From Microbispora rosea (GTDB lineage Bacteria > Actinomycetota > Actinomycetes > Streptosporangiales > Streptosporangiaceae): 64,000 nt of DNA. Both the position numbers and the translations under genes were made by a program. The stretch covers positions 1 through 64,000 of the forward strand of contig NZ_FTNI01000012.1 of assembly GCF_900156315.1 (NCBI RefSeq), given 5' to 3'. The notes below the pieces were generated by a model that had not been told where the DNA came from, made no database searches, and saw only the letters and a program-made list of their open reading frames with translations. Below are positions 32,400-41,747 of this stretch, piece by piece. Every line of letters begins with the position of its first letter. The stretch's first letter is position 1.

Positions 32400-33851
32400 A
32401 TGTCCACTACGAAATGTCCAGCGGCGGCCGCGTCCGCCGCTCACGAGACACCACCGCCGCGCCTGACCGGCCGCTTGAAGGTCATCCTCGCGGTGCTGCT
32501 GGTCGCCCAGTTCATGCTGGCCGTCGACTTCTCGATCCTGAACGTGGCGCTGCCCGCGATCGGCGACGACCTCGGATTCTCCCTGGCCGATCTGCAGTGG
32601 ATCTCCACCGCTTTCGCTCTGTGCGCGGCCGGCTTCACCCTCTTCTTCGGCCGCATCGGCGACCTGATCGGCCGCAAGCGCATCTTCCTCGGCGGCCTCG
32701 CACTCCTGGGCGCGGCCTCGCTCGCCGGCGGGCTCGCCCCGAGCCCCGCGGTCCTCATCGTCGCCCGCATCGCCCAGGGGCTCGCCACCGCCGCCGCGAC
32801 CCCGGCCGGTCTCGCCCTGCTCACCACGTCCTTTTCCGAAGGCCCGCTGCGTCAGAAGGCGCTGGGCCTCAACGGTGCGCTCATGTCCGCCGGGTTCACC
32901 GCCGGCGCCGTCCTCGGCGGCGTGCTCACCGACCTGCTGTCCTGGCGCTGGGCCTTCTTCGTCAACGTCCCCGTCGCCCTGGTCGTGCTCCTCGTCGCCC
33001 CCGCCGTCATCGCCGAGTCGCACCCGGCCACCCGCCCGAAGATCGATCTGCCCGGCGCGCTGTCGGTCACCCTCGGGCTGCTCGGCGTCGTCTACGGCCT
33101 GACCCGGGCCGGCGAACACGGCTGGACCGAGCCCCTCGCCCTGACGGGCCTGCTGGCCGGGGCCGTCCTGCTGGTCGTCTTCTATCTCGTCGAACGCGGG
33201 GCCGCCCAGCCCCTGGTCCCGGTTCGCGTACTGCGCAAACGCACCGTGGCCTGGGGAAACGTGCTCGGGCTGCTCGCCTTCGCCACTGAGACGTCCCTGG
33301 TGTACCTGCTCACCCTCTACATGCAGAAGACCCTCGGCTTCTCGGCCCTCGCCGCCGGGCTCTCCTTCGCCGTCCTGGGAGCGGGAACCGTGACCGGCGG
33401 CGTGCTCGCCCCGAAGGCGATCGCCCGTACGTCCACGGTGGCCGTCCTGATCGGCGGCGGGCTGCTCCAGGCCGGCTTCACCGCCGTCCTGATCTTCCTG
33501 GGAGACACGCCGGCCTCGATGGGGCTGCTGCTGCCCGCCACCTTCCTGGGCGGCGTGGGCAACATGCTCGTCATCGTCGGCTTCATGGTCACCGCCACCA
33601 CCGGCCTCCCCGACCACGAGCAGGGCCTGGCCACCGGCCTGGCGTCGATGTCCCAGCAGGCCGGCATCACCATGGGGACCCCGATCATGTCGGCGATCGC
33701 CACCGCCGCGGCCGGGGGCGCGGCGTCCGCCGGGGCGGTCCTGCACGGTGTCACGGCCGCCGTCACCACCGACGCCGCCCTCGTCCTGCTGGGCGTCCTC
33801 CTCACCGCGGTCTTCCTGCGCGTACGACGCGATCGCGCGCCGCGCGCCTGA
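32400..33851 (+). CDS. DHA2-type MFS multidrug efflux transporter
   Basis: A 483-aa permease with 14 predicted membrane helices, of the EmrB/QacA drug:H+ antiporter group. It has the VDFSILNVALPAIGDDLGFS first helix, motif A FGRIGDLIGRKRIFLGGLAL, and motif C-like SAGFTAGAVLGGVLTDLLSW. The ATG at 32400 lies downstream of the divergent operator and TetR gene, so drug-inducible expression is likely. The substrate is unknown. The next gene is convergent, 16 bp away. Confidence 0.92.
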   Translation: MSTTKCPAAAASAAHETPPPRLTGRLKVILAVLLVAQFMLAVDFSILNVALPAIGDDLGFSLADLQWISTAFALCAAGFTLFFGRIGDLIGRKRIFLGGLALLGAASLAGGLAPSPAVLIVARIAQGLATAAATPAGLALLTTSFSEGPLRQKALGLNGALMSAGFTAGAVLGGVLTDLLSWRWAFFVNVPVALVVLLVAPAVIAESHPATRPKIDLPGALSVTLGLLGVVYGLTRAGEHGWTEPLALTGLLAGAVLLVVFYLVERGAAQPLVPVRVLRKRTVAWGNVLGLLAFATETSLVYLLTLYMQKTLGFSALAAGLSFAVLGAGTVTGGVLAPKAIARTSTVAVLIGGGLLQAGFTAVLIFLGDTPASMGLLLPATFLGGVGNMLVIVGFMVTATTGLPDHEQGLATGLASMSQQAGITMGTPIMSAIATAAAGGAASAGAVLHGVTAAVTTDAALVLLGVLLTAVFLRVRRDRAPRA

Positions 33852-33867
33852 CCGATCCTCCCCAGCC

Positions 33868-34719
33868 TCACCGGAGGGCGAACCGCTCCGCGAACGCGGA
33901 CATCTCGTCCCGCTGCCGTTCCGGTTCGGTGGACGAGGGGCTGACCACGATGCGAGTCACGCCCTGTGCGGCGTACACCTCGACGCGTTCGGGGGACATG
34001 TCGATCGACCCCCAGCGCGTGTATTCCAGCGCATCGGGATCACGACCCGCCTCGGCCGCCGCCGTACGGGCCAGCTCCCACTGGACCGCACGTTCCTGCG
34101 GGGTGAGCGCGCCGCCCGGGAAGTAGCCGTCGCCGCGCCGTCCGGCGCGACGCGCGGCGGCCCTGCTCGACCCTCCCACGTGGATCGGCAGGTGGGTGAC
34201 GCCATAGGGCTTGGGATAGCTGCACACATCGTCGAAACCGAAGAACTCACCGTGGTAGCCGACGCCCTTCTCGGCCCCCTCCCACAGCAGCCGCAGCACG
34301 TCGATGGCCTCGTCGGCGCGGCGTCCGCGGGTGCCGAAATCAACCCCCGCCGCTTCGGCCTCGCCGGGCAGGGTGCCCAGCCCCACGGTCAGCAGCCGCA
34401 TCCGCCCTCTGGACAGCACGTCTATGGTCGCCAGCCGCTTGGCCAGGACCACCGGATGGTGGTAGGGCAGCAGCAGCACGGCCGTGCCGAGCAGAAGACG
34501 TCGCGTGGCCGCCGCGACGAAGCCCAGGCAGTCGAGCGGATCGGGGTAGGGCAGCGTCGGCGGGATCTCGTAGGGACCGATCGCGGCACCGGGATACAAG
34601 ACGATGTGTTCCGGCAGGTACAGCCCCTCGAAGCCGCAGTCCTCGGCATGGCGGGCAAAAGTGACGAGCCTGTCGGGGTCGAGCCCGTCGGCGGTGGAGT
34701 AGGCGATCGCGAATCTCAT
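33868..34719 (-). CDS. LLM-class (probably F420-dependent) oxidoreductase
   Basis: A 283-aa luciferase-like monooxygenase-fold protein. It shows MRFAIAYSTADGL at the start, FEGLYLPEHIVLYPGAAIG, LLLGTAVLLLPYHHPVVLAK, LSRGRMRLLTVGLGTLPGEA and HLPIHVGGSSRAAARRAGRR, the pattern of actinobacterial F420-dependent members. The ATG at 34719 with GAGGAG upstream is preferred over the start at 34749. The substrate cannot be inferred. It lies just downstream of the mod operon in the same direction, with 70 bp between. Confidence 0.85.
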   Translation of the reverse strand: MRFAIAYSTADGLDPDRLVTFARHAEDCGFEGLYLPEHIVLYPGAAIGPYEIPPTLPYPDPLDCLGFVAAATRRLLLGTAVLLLPYHHPVVLAKRLATIDVLSRGRMRLLTVGLGTLPGEAEAAGVDFGTRGRRADEAIDVLRLLWEGAEKGVGYHGEFFGFDDVCSYPKPYGVTHLPIHVGGSSRAAARRAGRRGDGYFPGGALTPQERAVQWELARTAAAEAGRDPDALEYTRWGSIDMSPERVEVYAAQGVTRIVVSPSSTEPERQRDEMSAFAERFALR

Positions 34720-34792
34720 CGGGCTCCTCAGGCCGGTGTTCACGATCACGCTAGAACCTTGTCGCAGGCGTCAAGGCAAGGGCGGGGTCCGT

Positions 34793-35824
34793 TCAGGCCG
34801 GGTAGGCGTGCGTCTCGGTGGCCTTGACGGCGGCCCAGACGTCCTGGCCCGGGATGAGGTCGAGGTCGGCGGCGGCCGACGGGGTGACGTCGGCGAGCAG
34901 CGGGATCGGCCCGTGGAGGTGCACGCGGACGTTGTCTCCGTGTCGTTCGATGCCGTCGATGACGGCCCGCCACAGGTTGCGGGGGCTGCCGTCCGGACGG
35001 CTCCGATAGAGGGCGACGGCGGACGGCGGGAAGGCGACGAAGGCGGGCCCCGTCAGGCGTTCGACGCTGCTGAAGCGCACGTCGCCCACGACGACGTGGT
35101 GGCCGTCGGCCTCCCCCCGGTAGAGGTTGAGGCCGACGAGGCGGGCGACGTAGTCCGTACGCGGATGGCGGGCGATCTCGCTCGGCGTGCCGGTCTGCAC
35201 GACGGCGCCGTTCTCGATCACCACGAGCCGGTCGGCCAGGACCATCGCGTCGAGCGCGTCGTGGGTGACCAGGATGGTCGCGCCGTCGAAGCCGGCCAGG
35301 TGACGGCGCAGTTCGGCGCGGATCTCCAGGCGGGTGTGGGCGTCGAGGGCGGCCAGCGGCTCGTCCAGGAGCAGCAGGCGGGGCCGTACGGCAAGGGCGC
35401 GGGCGAGGGCGACGCGCTGCGCCTGGCCTCCGGACAGACGCCCGGGGCGGACGTGGGCGTGGCCGGCGAGGCCGACGCGGTCGAGCAGCTCGGCGGCGAC
35501 CCGGCGGGCCGCGGCCTTGCCGAGCCCCTGACAACGCGGCCCGAAGGCGACGTTGTCGAGGGCGGACAGGTGCGGGAACAGCAGGTAGTCCTGGAAGACC
35601 ACGCCGATCCTGCGGCGTTCCGGGGGCAGCCGCTGCACCTCGGCGCCGTCCAGCTCGACGCGCCCGCCGCTCAGGGGGGTGAGCCCGGCGAGGCCGCGCA
35701 GCGCGGTCGTCTTGCCCGCGCCGTTGGGGCCGAGCAGCGCCACCACCTCACCGGCCGCGGCGGCGATCCGGACGTCCAGCCGGAAGGCGGGACGTTCGAC
35801 GACCAGGTGGGCCCGCACGCTCAT
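34793..35824 (-). CDS. modC: Molybdate ABC transporter ATP-binding protein ModC
   Basis: A 343-aa ATPase of the molybdate/sulfate importer group. Walker A is GPNGAGKTTALR, then VVFQDYLLFPHLSALDN, the signature LSGGQAQR, Walker B LLLLDEPLAALD and the switch His in LVTHDALDAM. The C-terminal third is a TOBE domain (AVIDGIERHGDNVRVHLHGP), which senses oxyanion. The ATG overlaps the modB stop (ATGA). It is the last gene of the modABC operon. Confidence 0.92.
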   Translation of the reverse strand: MSVRAHLVVERPAFRLDVRIAAAAGEVVALLGPNGAGKTTALRGLAGLTPLSGGRVELDGAEVQRLPPERRRIGVVFQDYLLFPHLSALDNVAFGPRCQGLGKAAARRVAAELLDRVGLAGHAHVRPGRLSGGQAQRVALARALAVRPRLLLLDEPLAALDAHTRLEIRAELRRHLAGFDGATILVTHDALDAMVLADRLVVIENGAVVQTGTPSEIARHPRTDYVARLVGLNLYRGEADGHHVVVGDVRFSSVERLTGPAFVAFPPSAVALYRSRPDGSPRNLWRAVIDGIERHGDNVRVHLHGPIPLLADVTPSAAADLDLIPGQDVWAAVKATETHAYPA

Positions 35825-36630
35825 GTGGCGCCCACCCAGCGGTCGCGCAGCCCGGCCAGCACGATCACCGAGACCGCGAGCAGCACCAGGCTGAGCACGA
35901 TGGCGGCGTCAGGATCGGTCTCCAGCGCCAGGTAGACGGCCAGCGGCATGGTCTGCGTCCGGCCCGGGAAGTTCCCGGCGAAGGTGATGGTCGCCCCGAA
36001 CTCGCCGAGCGCGCGGGCCCAGCACAGGACGGCGCCGGCCACCACGCCGGGGGCGACCATGGGCAGGGTGACCCGGCGGAAGACGGTCCAGCGGGAGGCT
36101 CCCAGCGTCGCCGCGGCCTCCTCGTAGCGCTGGTCGGCCGCGCGCAGCGCCCCCTCCACGGCGATGACGAGGAACGGCATGGCGACGAACGCCTCCGCGA
36201 CGACGACTCCCGTGGTGGTGAAGGGCAGGGAGACGCCGAAGGCGTCGTACAGCCACTGCCCGGCGAGCCCGCGGCGGCCGAGCACCAGCAGCAGCGCGAC
36301 GCCGCCGACGACCGGGGGCAGGACGAGCGGCACGGTGACCAGCGCGCGCAGCAACCGCCTCCCCGGCAGGGTCGTACGGGCCAGCAGCCAGGCGAGCGGC
36401 ACGCCGAGCAGCAGGCAGACCGCCGTCGCGATGGTCGCGGTCACCAGGGAGAGCCGCAGGGCCTCCAGCACCCGCGGCTCGGCCAGCCGCCCCGGCAGGG
36501 TCGCCCACGGGGCGCGGACCAGCAGCCCGGCCAGCGGGAGGACGAGGAAGGCCAGCCCCGCGAGTGCGGGCACCAGCAGCGGCCACGGCATGCGCGCCCG
36601 CGGGACTCGCGCTCGTCCGGAGCCGCTCAC
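35821..36630 (-). CDS. modB: Molybdate ABC transporter permease ModB
   Basis: A 269-aa permease with about five or six helices. It begins at a GTG whose last bases overlap the modA stop (GTGA); the much longer open frame upstream is the antisense shadow of modA and is not used. Family features are LVPALAGLAFLVLPLAGLLV, LPLVLPPVVGGVALLL-type helices and the EAA loop YEEAAATLGASRWTVFRRV, then ARALGEFGATITFAGNFPGR, which is diagnostic for ModB. Confidence 0.92.
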   Translation of the reverse strand: MSGSGRARVPRARMPWPLLVPALAGLAFLVLPLAGLLVRAPWATLPGRLAEPRVLEALRLSLVTATIATAVCLLLGVPLAWLLARTTLPGRRLLRALVTVPLVLPPVVGGVALLLVLGRRGLAGQWLYDAFGVSLPFTTTGVVVAEAFVAMPFLVIAVEGALRAADQRYEEAAATLGASRWTVFRRVTLPMVAPGVVAGAVLCWARALGEFGATITFAGNFPGRTQTMPLAVYLALETDPDAAIVLSLVLLAVSVIVLAGLRDRWVGAT

Positions 36631-37406
36631 GGCGCCTGGAAACCGGCCTTGGTCAGCACGTCCCTGCCCTGCTGCGACAGCACGAGATCGACGAACTCCT
36701 TGGCCGGATCGGGTGCGGGCGCCTTGGCGAGCGCCGCGATCGGATAGTCGTTGACGGCCTGGGCGGCTTCGGGGAAGTCGATGCCCTTGACCTTCCCGCC
36801 GGAGGCGATCACGTCGGTGCGGTAGACGAGCGCCGCGTCGACCTCGCCGAGTCGGATCTTGGTGAGCGTCGCCTTGACGTCCTGCTCCAGGGTGACGGGG
36901 GTGACCGTGAGCCCCGCCGCGTCCAGCGCCTTGGTCGCCGCCGCGCCGCAGGGCACCTGCTCGGCGCACAGGGCGACCTTGACCTTCGGGTCGGTCAGGT
37001 CCTTGAGCGACCCGACCTTGGCCGGGTTGTCCTCCGGGACGGCGATCTGCAGCGTGTTCCTGACGAACACGGTGGGCGCGGGGGCCAGCCCGGCGTCGGT
37101 GACCGTCTTCATCGTGGCCGGGCTCGCGGCGGCGAAGACGTCGGCGGGGGCGCCCTGGGTGATCTGCTGTGCCAGCGTCGCGCTCGACCCGAAGTTGAAG
37201 GTGACCTTCGTGCCGGAGTGGGTGCTCTCGAACCGCCTGCCCAGCTCGGTGAACGTCTCGGTCAGGGACGCCGCGGCGAACACCGTCAGCGACTTCCCGG
37301 CGCCGGAGGAGGCGGGAGCGGCCGTGTCCGGGGAGGACGAGCCGCACGCCGCCAGGCTCAGCACCGAGACGAGGACGGCGGCCAGGGAGAGACGTCTGAG
37401 CACCAC
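36627..37406 (-). CDS. modA: Molybdate-binding lipoprotein ModA
   Basis: A 259-aa periplasmic-type receptor for molybdate or tungstate, anchored as a lipoprotein (LSLAACGSSS lipobox near residue 21). Characteristic segments are LTVFAAASLTETFTELGRRF, NFGSSATLAQQITQGAPADV, FAAASPATM, and the ligand region LCAEQVPCGAAATKALDAAG, then LGEVDAALVYRTDV. It is the first gene of modABC and is preceded, eight bases upstream, by the HTH-TOBE regulator. Confidence 0.93.
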   Translation of the reverse strand: MVLRRLSLAAVLVSVLSLAACGSSSPDTAAPASSGAGKSLTVFAAASLTETFTELGRRFESTHSGTKVTFNFGSSATLAQQITQGAPADVFAAASPATMKTVTDAGLAPAPTVFVRNTLQIAVPEDNPAKVGSLKDLTDPKVKVALCAEQVPCGAAATKALDAAGLTVTPVTLEQDVKATLTKIRLGEVDAALVYRTDVIASGGKVKGIDFPEAAQAVNDYPIAALAKAPAPDPAKEFVDLVLSQQGRDVLTKAGFQAP

Positions 37407-37414
37407 AGCTCCTT

Positions 37415-37825
37415 CTACTGACTCGCGACGCGCACGTGGTCCGGGATCTCGACGACGACGTTGGTGGACTTGACGACGGCCACCGCCATCACCCCCGGTT
37501 CCAGGCCGAGCTCGTCGGCCGCCTGGCGGCTCATCAGTGAGACCACCCGGAACGGCCCGGCGGCGATCTCCACCTGGGCCATCACCGCGTCCCTGATCAC
37601 CTCGGTCACGATCCCGCGTAAGCGGTTGCGCGCCGAGGAGATTCCGGTGCGCTCGTCCGCCTCGGTCTGCGCCCGCGCGAACGCGGCGAGGTCGGTGCCG
37701 GCGATCAGGCGGTGGCCGTTCTCGTCGCGGTGCGCGGCGAGCCTGCCTGCGTCGACGAGACGCCGTACGGTGTCGGCGCTGACGCCGAGCACCGCGGCCG
37801 CTTCGCTGATCCGGAACGTCGTCAC
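37415..37825 (-). CDS. HTH-TOBE (Mop-type) molybdate-responsive regulator
   Basis: A 136-aa protein. The N-terminal excisionase/MerR-like HTH (FRISEAAAVLGVSADTVRRL) is joined to a single Mop/TOBE domain (SARNRLRGIVTEVIRDAVMA, then VMAVAVVKSTNVVVEIPD) that binds molybdate. The GTG at 37825 with TAAGGTGG upstream fits best; a longer start at 37846 is possible. Its stop lies eight bases before modA, so it heads the mod operon and probably controls it by sensing molybdate. This arrangement is common in actinobacteria. Confidence 0.87.
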   Translation of the reverse strand: MTTFRISEAAAVLGVSADTVRRLVDAGRLAAHRDENGHRLIAGTDLAAFARAQTEADERTGISSARNRLRGIVTEVIRDAVMAQVEIAAGPFRVVSLMSRQAADELGLEPGVMAVAVVKSTNVVVEIPDHVRVASQ

Positions 37826-37906
37826 GGGCACCACCTTACGCCGCATTTGCGGATATCGGGAGGGATACTGGCTTGCATAGGCCCTTCTACTTGACAGATC
37901 TCCCTC

Positions 37907-38503
37907 TCATCTGCGAGCTACGGCCAGATAGCGCTCCTCGGTGTCGTGATAGTCGAGCAGGGTCCAGCCGGCGGCGTCCAGCAGGGGACGGAGGTTGTGC
38001 TCGGCCCGTACGTCGTCGGGGGTCAGGGTGCGGCCGCGCCGGGCCGCGAGCACCGCACGGCCCACGGGGTGGAACAGCGCCAGCCTCCCGCCGGGGCGGG
38101 TCACCCGGGCCAGTTCGGACAGCACGGCCTCCGGCCGGAGAACGTGGGAGATCAGCCCGGAGGCCAGCACGCCGTCCGCGACGCCGTCGCGGAGCGGAAG
38201 CCGTCCGACGTCGGCGATCAGCAGCAGGCCGGACTCGCCCCGCCCCCGCTCGCGGGCCGAACGGATCATCTCCGGGGTGACGTCCACGCCCACCACCCGC
38301 CCGGCGGCCCCGACGGCGTCCCGCAGCAGGGGGAACGCGCGGCCGGTGCCGCAGCCGGCGTCGAGGGCCAGGCCTCCGGCCGGCAGGGCCATCTCGGCGA
38401 TCGCGGCGGCGAAGGCCGGGCCGTCGTCGGGATACTTCTCCTCCCAGGTGGCCGCCTTCGCGGCGAAGAACTCCCGGGTCTCGCGCAGGGATCGATCGTT
38501 CAC
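37907..38503 (-). CDS. Class I SAM-dependent methyltransferase
   Basis: A 198-aa methyltransferase of the UbiE/Methyltransf_11 type. The SAM-binding motif is LALDAGCGTGRAFPLLRD, then VGVDVTPEMI, ADVGRLPLRDGVADGVLASG and ELARVTRPGGRLALFHPVG. The GTG at 38503 has GAGGAG nine bases upstream and is preferred to the ATG at 38569. The substrate is not predictable. It is divergent from the metallopeptidase gene with a short spacer. Confidence 0.85.
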   Translation of the reverse strand: MNDRSLRETREFFAAKAATWEEKYPDDGPAFAAAIAEMALPAGGLALDAGCGTGRAFPLLRDAVGAAGRVVGVDVTPEMIRSARERGRGESGLLLIADVGRLPLRDGVADGVLASGLISHVLRPEAVLSELARVTRPGGRLALFHPVGRAVLAARRGRTLTPDDVRAEHNLRPLLDAAGWTLLDYHDTEERYLAVARR

Positions 38504-38605
38504 GGTCTTCGGCTCCTCAGCGGAAGGAGGTGGATGAACGGATGCAGGAATGCGGCCGTCGGGGATCATAGGGCGTGGCAGGTCCCGGGGCAGGAAGGCG
38601 GGCTT

Positions 38606-39490
38606 ATGGACTTCCGCGACGACGTTGATCTCGACGCGTCACAGGTGGAGGAGGGCGGCGGAGGGTTCCCGGGAGGCGGGCTCGCGATCGGCGGAGGCGT
38701 CATCGGCGTCGTCGCCCTGGTCGTCGCCCTGGTCCTGGGCGTCAACCCGGCCGACCTTCTCAGCGGTGGAGACTCCTCGTCCGGCGGGTCCACCGGCGCG
38801 CGTCCGGCCTCGGATCTGACCGCCCAATGCAAGAAGGGCAGCGACGCGGACCAGTCGGACAAGTGCCGCGTGGTGGGTGTGGTCAACAGCGTCCAGAAAT
38901 ACTGGCGGGACGCCTTCGCCGAGCGGGGCAAGCAGCCGTATCGCAACGCGCGCACCGTCCTGTTCACCAACGCGGTGACCACCGGTTGCGGCCGGGCGAG
39001 CTCGGCCGTCGGTCCCTTCTACTGCCCGGCCGACAGCCGGGTCTACCTCGACCTCGGCTTCTTCACGGAGCTGGAGAGCCGGTTCGGCGCCAAGGGCGGG
39101 CCCTTCGCCCAGGCGTACGTGATCGGTCACGAGTACGGCCACCACGTGCAGAACCTCCTCGGCACCACCCGGCGGGCCGGCGGCGACAGCCAGGGCGCGG
39201 ACAGCGCCTCCGTACGGCTGGAGCTTCAGGCCGACTGCTACGCGGGAGTGTGGGCGAAGAACGCGGTCGACACGGGGTTCTACGAGAGCCCGTTCACCAA
39301 GGCGGACATCCAGGAGGCCCTGGACGCCGCGGCGGCGGTGGGCGACGACAGGATCCAGGAGCGCACCCAGGGCAGGGTGGACCCCGAGGGGTGGACCCAC
39401 GGAAGCTCCCGGCAGCGAGTGAAGTGGTTCACTACGGGGTACACGACGGGCTCTCCCGCCCGATGCGACACGTTCTCCGGCGCTATCTGA
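38606..39490 (+). CDS. YpfJ-type neutral zinc metallopeptidase
   Basis: A 294-aa membrane-anchored protease. MDFRDDVDLDASQVEE at the N-terminus, a single helix at residues 27-45 (LAIGGGVIGVVALVVALVLG), then an extracellular domain with the zinc motif VIGHEYGHHVQNLLG and the third ligand region LELQADCYAGVWAKN. This matches the YpfJ/DUF2342-like neutral zinc metallopeptidases of about 290 residues. The ATG at 38606 follows AGGAAGGCGGG. Four cysteines suggest disulfides in the outer domain. The physiological target is unknown. Confidence 0.9.
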   Translation: MDFRDDVDLDASQVEEGGGGFPGGGLAIGGGVIGVVALVVALVLGVNPADLLSGGDSSSGGSTGARPASDLTAQCKKGSDADQSDKCRVVGVVNSVQKYWRDAFAERGKQPYRNARTVLFTNAVTTGCGRASSAVGPFYCPADSRVYLDLGFFTELESRFGAKGGPFAQAYVIGHEYGHHVQNLLGTTRRAGGDSQGADSASVRLELQADCYAGVWAKNAVDTGFYESPFTKADIQEALDAAAAVGDDRIQERTQGRVDPEGWTHGSSRQRVKWFTTGYTTGSPARCDTFSGAI

Positions 39491-39603
39491 CGTTTTCCCG
39501 GCGTACGTGACGCTTACTGAGGTTTTCCCGCCGCGAGCTACTGGCGTTTCCCTTACGACGTGCATTGTGGGGAGACAGTCATCGCGGCGGCGGGGGGCAT
39601 CCG

Positions 39604-40269
39604 ATGACGCAGGGGCTGCACCAGTTGATGGCGGTGACGGGTTCGTGGGCCTATCTGGTGGTCGGGCTGATGGCCTGCGCGGAGACGGCGGCGCTCATCG
39701 GGCTCGTGGTGCCGGGCGAGCTCACTCTGCTGATGGCGGGCTTCCTCGCCTTCACGGGGCAGGTGAGCCTGCCTCTCATGATGGTCGCGGCCGGCGTGGG
39801 CGCGGTCGCCGGGGATTCGATCAGCTACCGGATCGGCAGGCGGCTGGGGCCTCGTGTGCGTGACAGCCGGTTGGGCCGCCGGGTGAGCGCGGAGCGATGG
39901 GACCGCACCGAGGACTACCTGCGGCGGCGCGGCGGGCCGGCCGTCCTCTTCGGCCGCTGGGTCGGTCTGTTGCGCGCCCTGGTGCCCATGCTGGCCGGCA
40001 TGGGACGCCTGCCGTACGGGCGCTTCCTCGCCTACGGGGTGCCCGGCGGGCTGGTCTGGGGGGCGGGCACCGTCGGGCTCGGGTACGCCGCGGGAAGCTC
40101 GTACGAGCTGGTGGAGCGGATCTCCGGGCGGGTCGGTCTCCTGGTCGCGGGCGGCCTGGTCGCGCTCGCCGCCGCCGCCCTGGGTGTCCACCGGCTGACC
40201 CGGCCGCGAACGCCGGTCGCGGCGGAGTATGTCAGGGCCACGTCCTCCGGCCGCCAGGTGAAAAGGTAA
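39604..40269 (+). CDS. DedA-family membrane protein
   Basis: A 221-aa DedA/SNARE-associated membrane protein, of the group implicated in lipid-carrier (undecaprenyl phosphate or phospholipid) flipping. Family hallmarks are ETAALIGLVVPGELTLLMAG, GDSISYRIGRRLGPRV, FGRWVGLLRALVPMLAGMG (the arginine motif FxRxxxxxR) and GVPGGLVWGAG. The ATG at 39604 with a G-rich stretch upstream is preferred over 39565. A tandem-repeat stretch follows the gene. Confidence 0.88.
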   Translation: MTQGLHQLMAVTGSWAYLVVGLMACAETAALIGLVVPGELTLLMAGFLAFTGQVSLPLMMVAAGVGAVAGDSISYRIGRRLGPRVRDSRLGRRVSAERWDRTEDYLRRRGGPAVLFGRWVGLLRALVPMLAGMGRLPYGRFLAYGVPGGLVWGAGTVGLGYAAGSSYELVERISGRVGLLVAGGLVALAAAALGVHRLTRPRTPVAAEYVRATSSGRQVKR

Positions 40270-40300
40270 CCCGCCGCGCCACCCGCCTAACCGCACCGCG

Positions 40301-40375
40301 CGCCTTTCCGCCGCACCGCACGCCTTTCCGCCGCACCGCACGCCTTTCCACACGCCTTTCCGCCGCCCCGCACAC
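40301..40375. repeat. Tandem direct repeat, 20-bp unit
   Basis: CGCCTTTCCGCCGCACCGCA occurs perfectly at 40301-40320 and 40321-40340, followed by two degraded copies to about 40375. It is non-coding and lies between the 3' ends of two convergent genes. It is likely replication slippage rather than a functional array. Confidence 0.8.
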
Positions 40376-40448
40376 CGCGCCACCCGCCTGCCGCCGCGCC
40401 GCACACCTTCGGTGGCACCCCTGGGCGCGCCTCGAAACGGCGGCGGCG

Positions 40449-41516
40449 TCACGTTCGTGCCCGTATGGTCAGCGACCAGACGCTCCAGGCGAACCACCCG
40501 ACGGGGATCTCGATCAGGTGGGCGAAGAACCAGAACAGCAGCACCGCCGCCGTGGCCGCCCCGGGCGCGACGCCGAAGCCGATCAGCGCCAGCGCGGTCG
40601 CCGACTCGCTGATCCCCGACCCGCCGGGCGTGATGACCGCGGTGGTCAGCACCCGGTTGATCGCGAAGGCCGCGACCGCCTCGGGAACGGCGACCTCGGC
40701 GCCGGTCACGCGCAGGCACCCGATGAAAAGAACGCACTGCAGCGCCATGTAGGCGACCATGCCGAGCGTGAGCCGGGGCCAGCGCGTACGAGTGATCTCG
40801 ATGGTGGAGTGACGCAGGTCGAGCAGGAAGTCACGCAAGCACGGCTTGCGCCTGAGCGGCAGGAACCGGACCATCCGATCCAGGCCCCGCCCCAGCAGGT
40901 CGGCCACCGCCTCCCGGCGGAGGGCGACCGACATGGCGACGACCACGCCGATGAGCAACGCGCCGCCGACCCCGGCGGCCACCGCGAGCCGGCGGTCCGG
41001 CATGTATCCCGCGCCGAGCAGGCAGACGAGTCCCACGGCGGGGAGCAGGAAGCGGGACAGCAGGTTCCACACCCCCGTCACGACCGCGGAGGCCGCGACC
41101 GGCCGCCGTGCGAAGCCCCACCTGGTCATCATGGCGACGGTCATGGCCACGCCCACGGCCCCGCCGAACGGCAGCACGTTGCTGGCACCGCTGCCGACGC
41201 AGTTGACCAGCAGCGCCCGGCGCCTGCTCAACCCCGGCAGGGAATCGCTCACGACGTTCGAGTACGCCCACAGCCCGGCCAGCCACACCCCCGTGAGCAC
41301 CGCCATCGCGCCCCAGCCGACCCGCACCAGGCGCTCGTCGAGCTGCCCCCAGGTGACTCCGGTGAGGTGAGGGAGGAACGAGATGAGCACGGCGGCCAGC
41401 GCCAGGGAGATCAGCGACATGACGACCCTGCTCGGGGACGCGCGACCCGTCGCCGCCTCTGCCTGCGCCGCAACAGTCTCCACGCCGGTTCGCCACCTCC
41501 ACACTGTCCGCTTCAT
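40449..41516 (-). CDS. Lysylphosphatidylglycerol synthase-type (UPF0104) transmembrane protein
   Basis: A 355-aa integral membrane protein with about eight or nine helices. The segments NCVGSGASNVLPFGGAVGVA and TTAVITPGGSGISESATALA are the two signature loops of the flippase-like LPG_synthase_TM (UPF0104) family. There is no catalytic aminoacyl-transferase domain, so this is the membrane part alone. Such proteins are proposed to flip lipids or lipid-linked sugars; the substrate is unknown. The start at 41516 is followed by a basic N-terminal tail. Confidence 0.85.
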   Translation of the reverse strand: MKRTVWRWRTGVETVAAQAEAATGRASPSRVVMSLISLALAAVLISFLPHLTGVTWGQLDERLVRVGWGAMAVLTGVWLAGLWAYSNVVSDSLPGLSRRRALLVNCVGSGASNVLPFGGAVGVAMTVAMMTRWGFARRPVAASAVVTGVWNLLSRFLLPAVGLVCLLGAGYMPDRRLAVAAGVGGALLIGVVVAMSVALRREAVADLLGRGLDRMVRFLPLRRKPCLRDFLLDLRHSTIEITRTRWPRLTLGMVAYMALQCVLFIGCLRVTGAEVAVPEAVAAFAINRVLTTAVITPGGSGISESATALALIGFGVAPGAATAAVLLFWFFAHLIEIPVGWFAWSVWSLTIRART

Positions 41517-41747
41517 CCGTATTAGCGAGCCAAATGAAGAACAATCCCAAATACGCCTATTTGAGCAAAAGCCGCGTCAAACTTGCGGCAGCATCGATCC
41601 GCTCGCGGGCCCTCCGTACGGGGCCGGGCCTGGGAAATCGCGATCACTTGAGTCGGCGATCGTCACCGGCGGCCGGAACCCGGCCACGGTGCTTGATCGT
41701 TCAGGTGGGCGGCTGACACCTCATCGACCGTCGACAGGGAGAAACAC

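Noticed and set aside
32331-33746. 471-aa frame antisense to the MFS pump
   Set aside because: Low-complexity Gly/Glu/Asp/Gln-rich shadow of a well-supported membrane protein on the other strand.
40301-40375. Short non-coding RNA or regulatory array
   Set aside because: Perfect 20-bp tandem units between convergent 3' ends look like slippage; no promoter or structure was seen.
39897-41525. 542-aa plus-strand frame across the DedA and UPF0104 genes
   Set aside because: It crosses two recognised genes on both strands, is rich in Arg/Pro/Gln/His, and has no recognisable domain.
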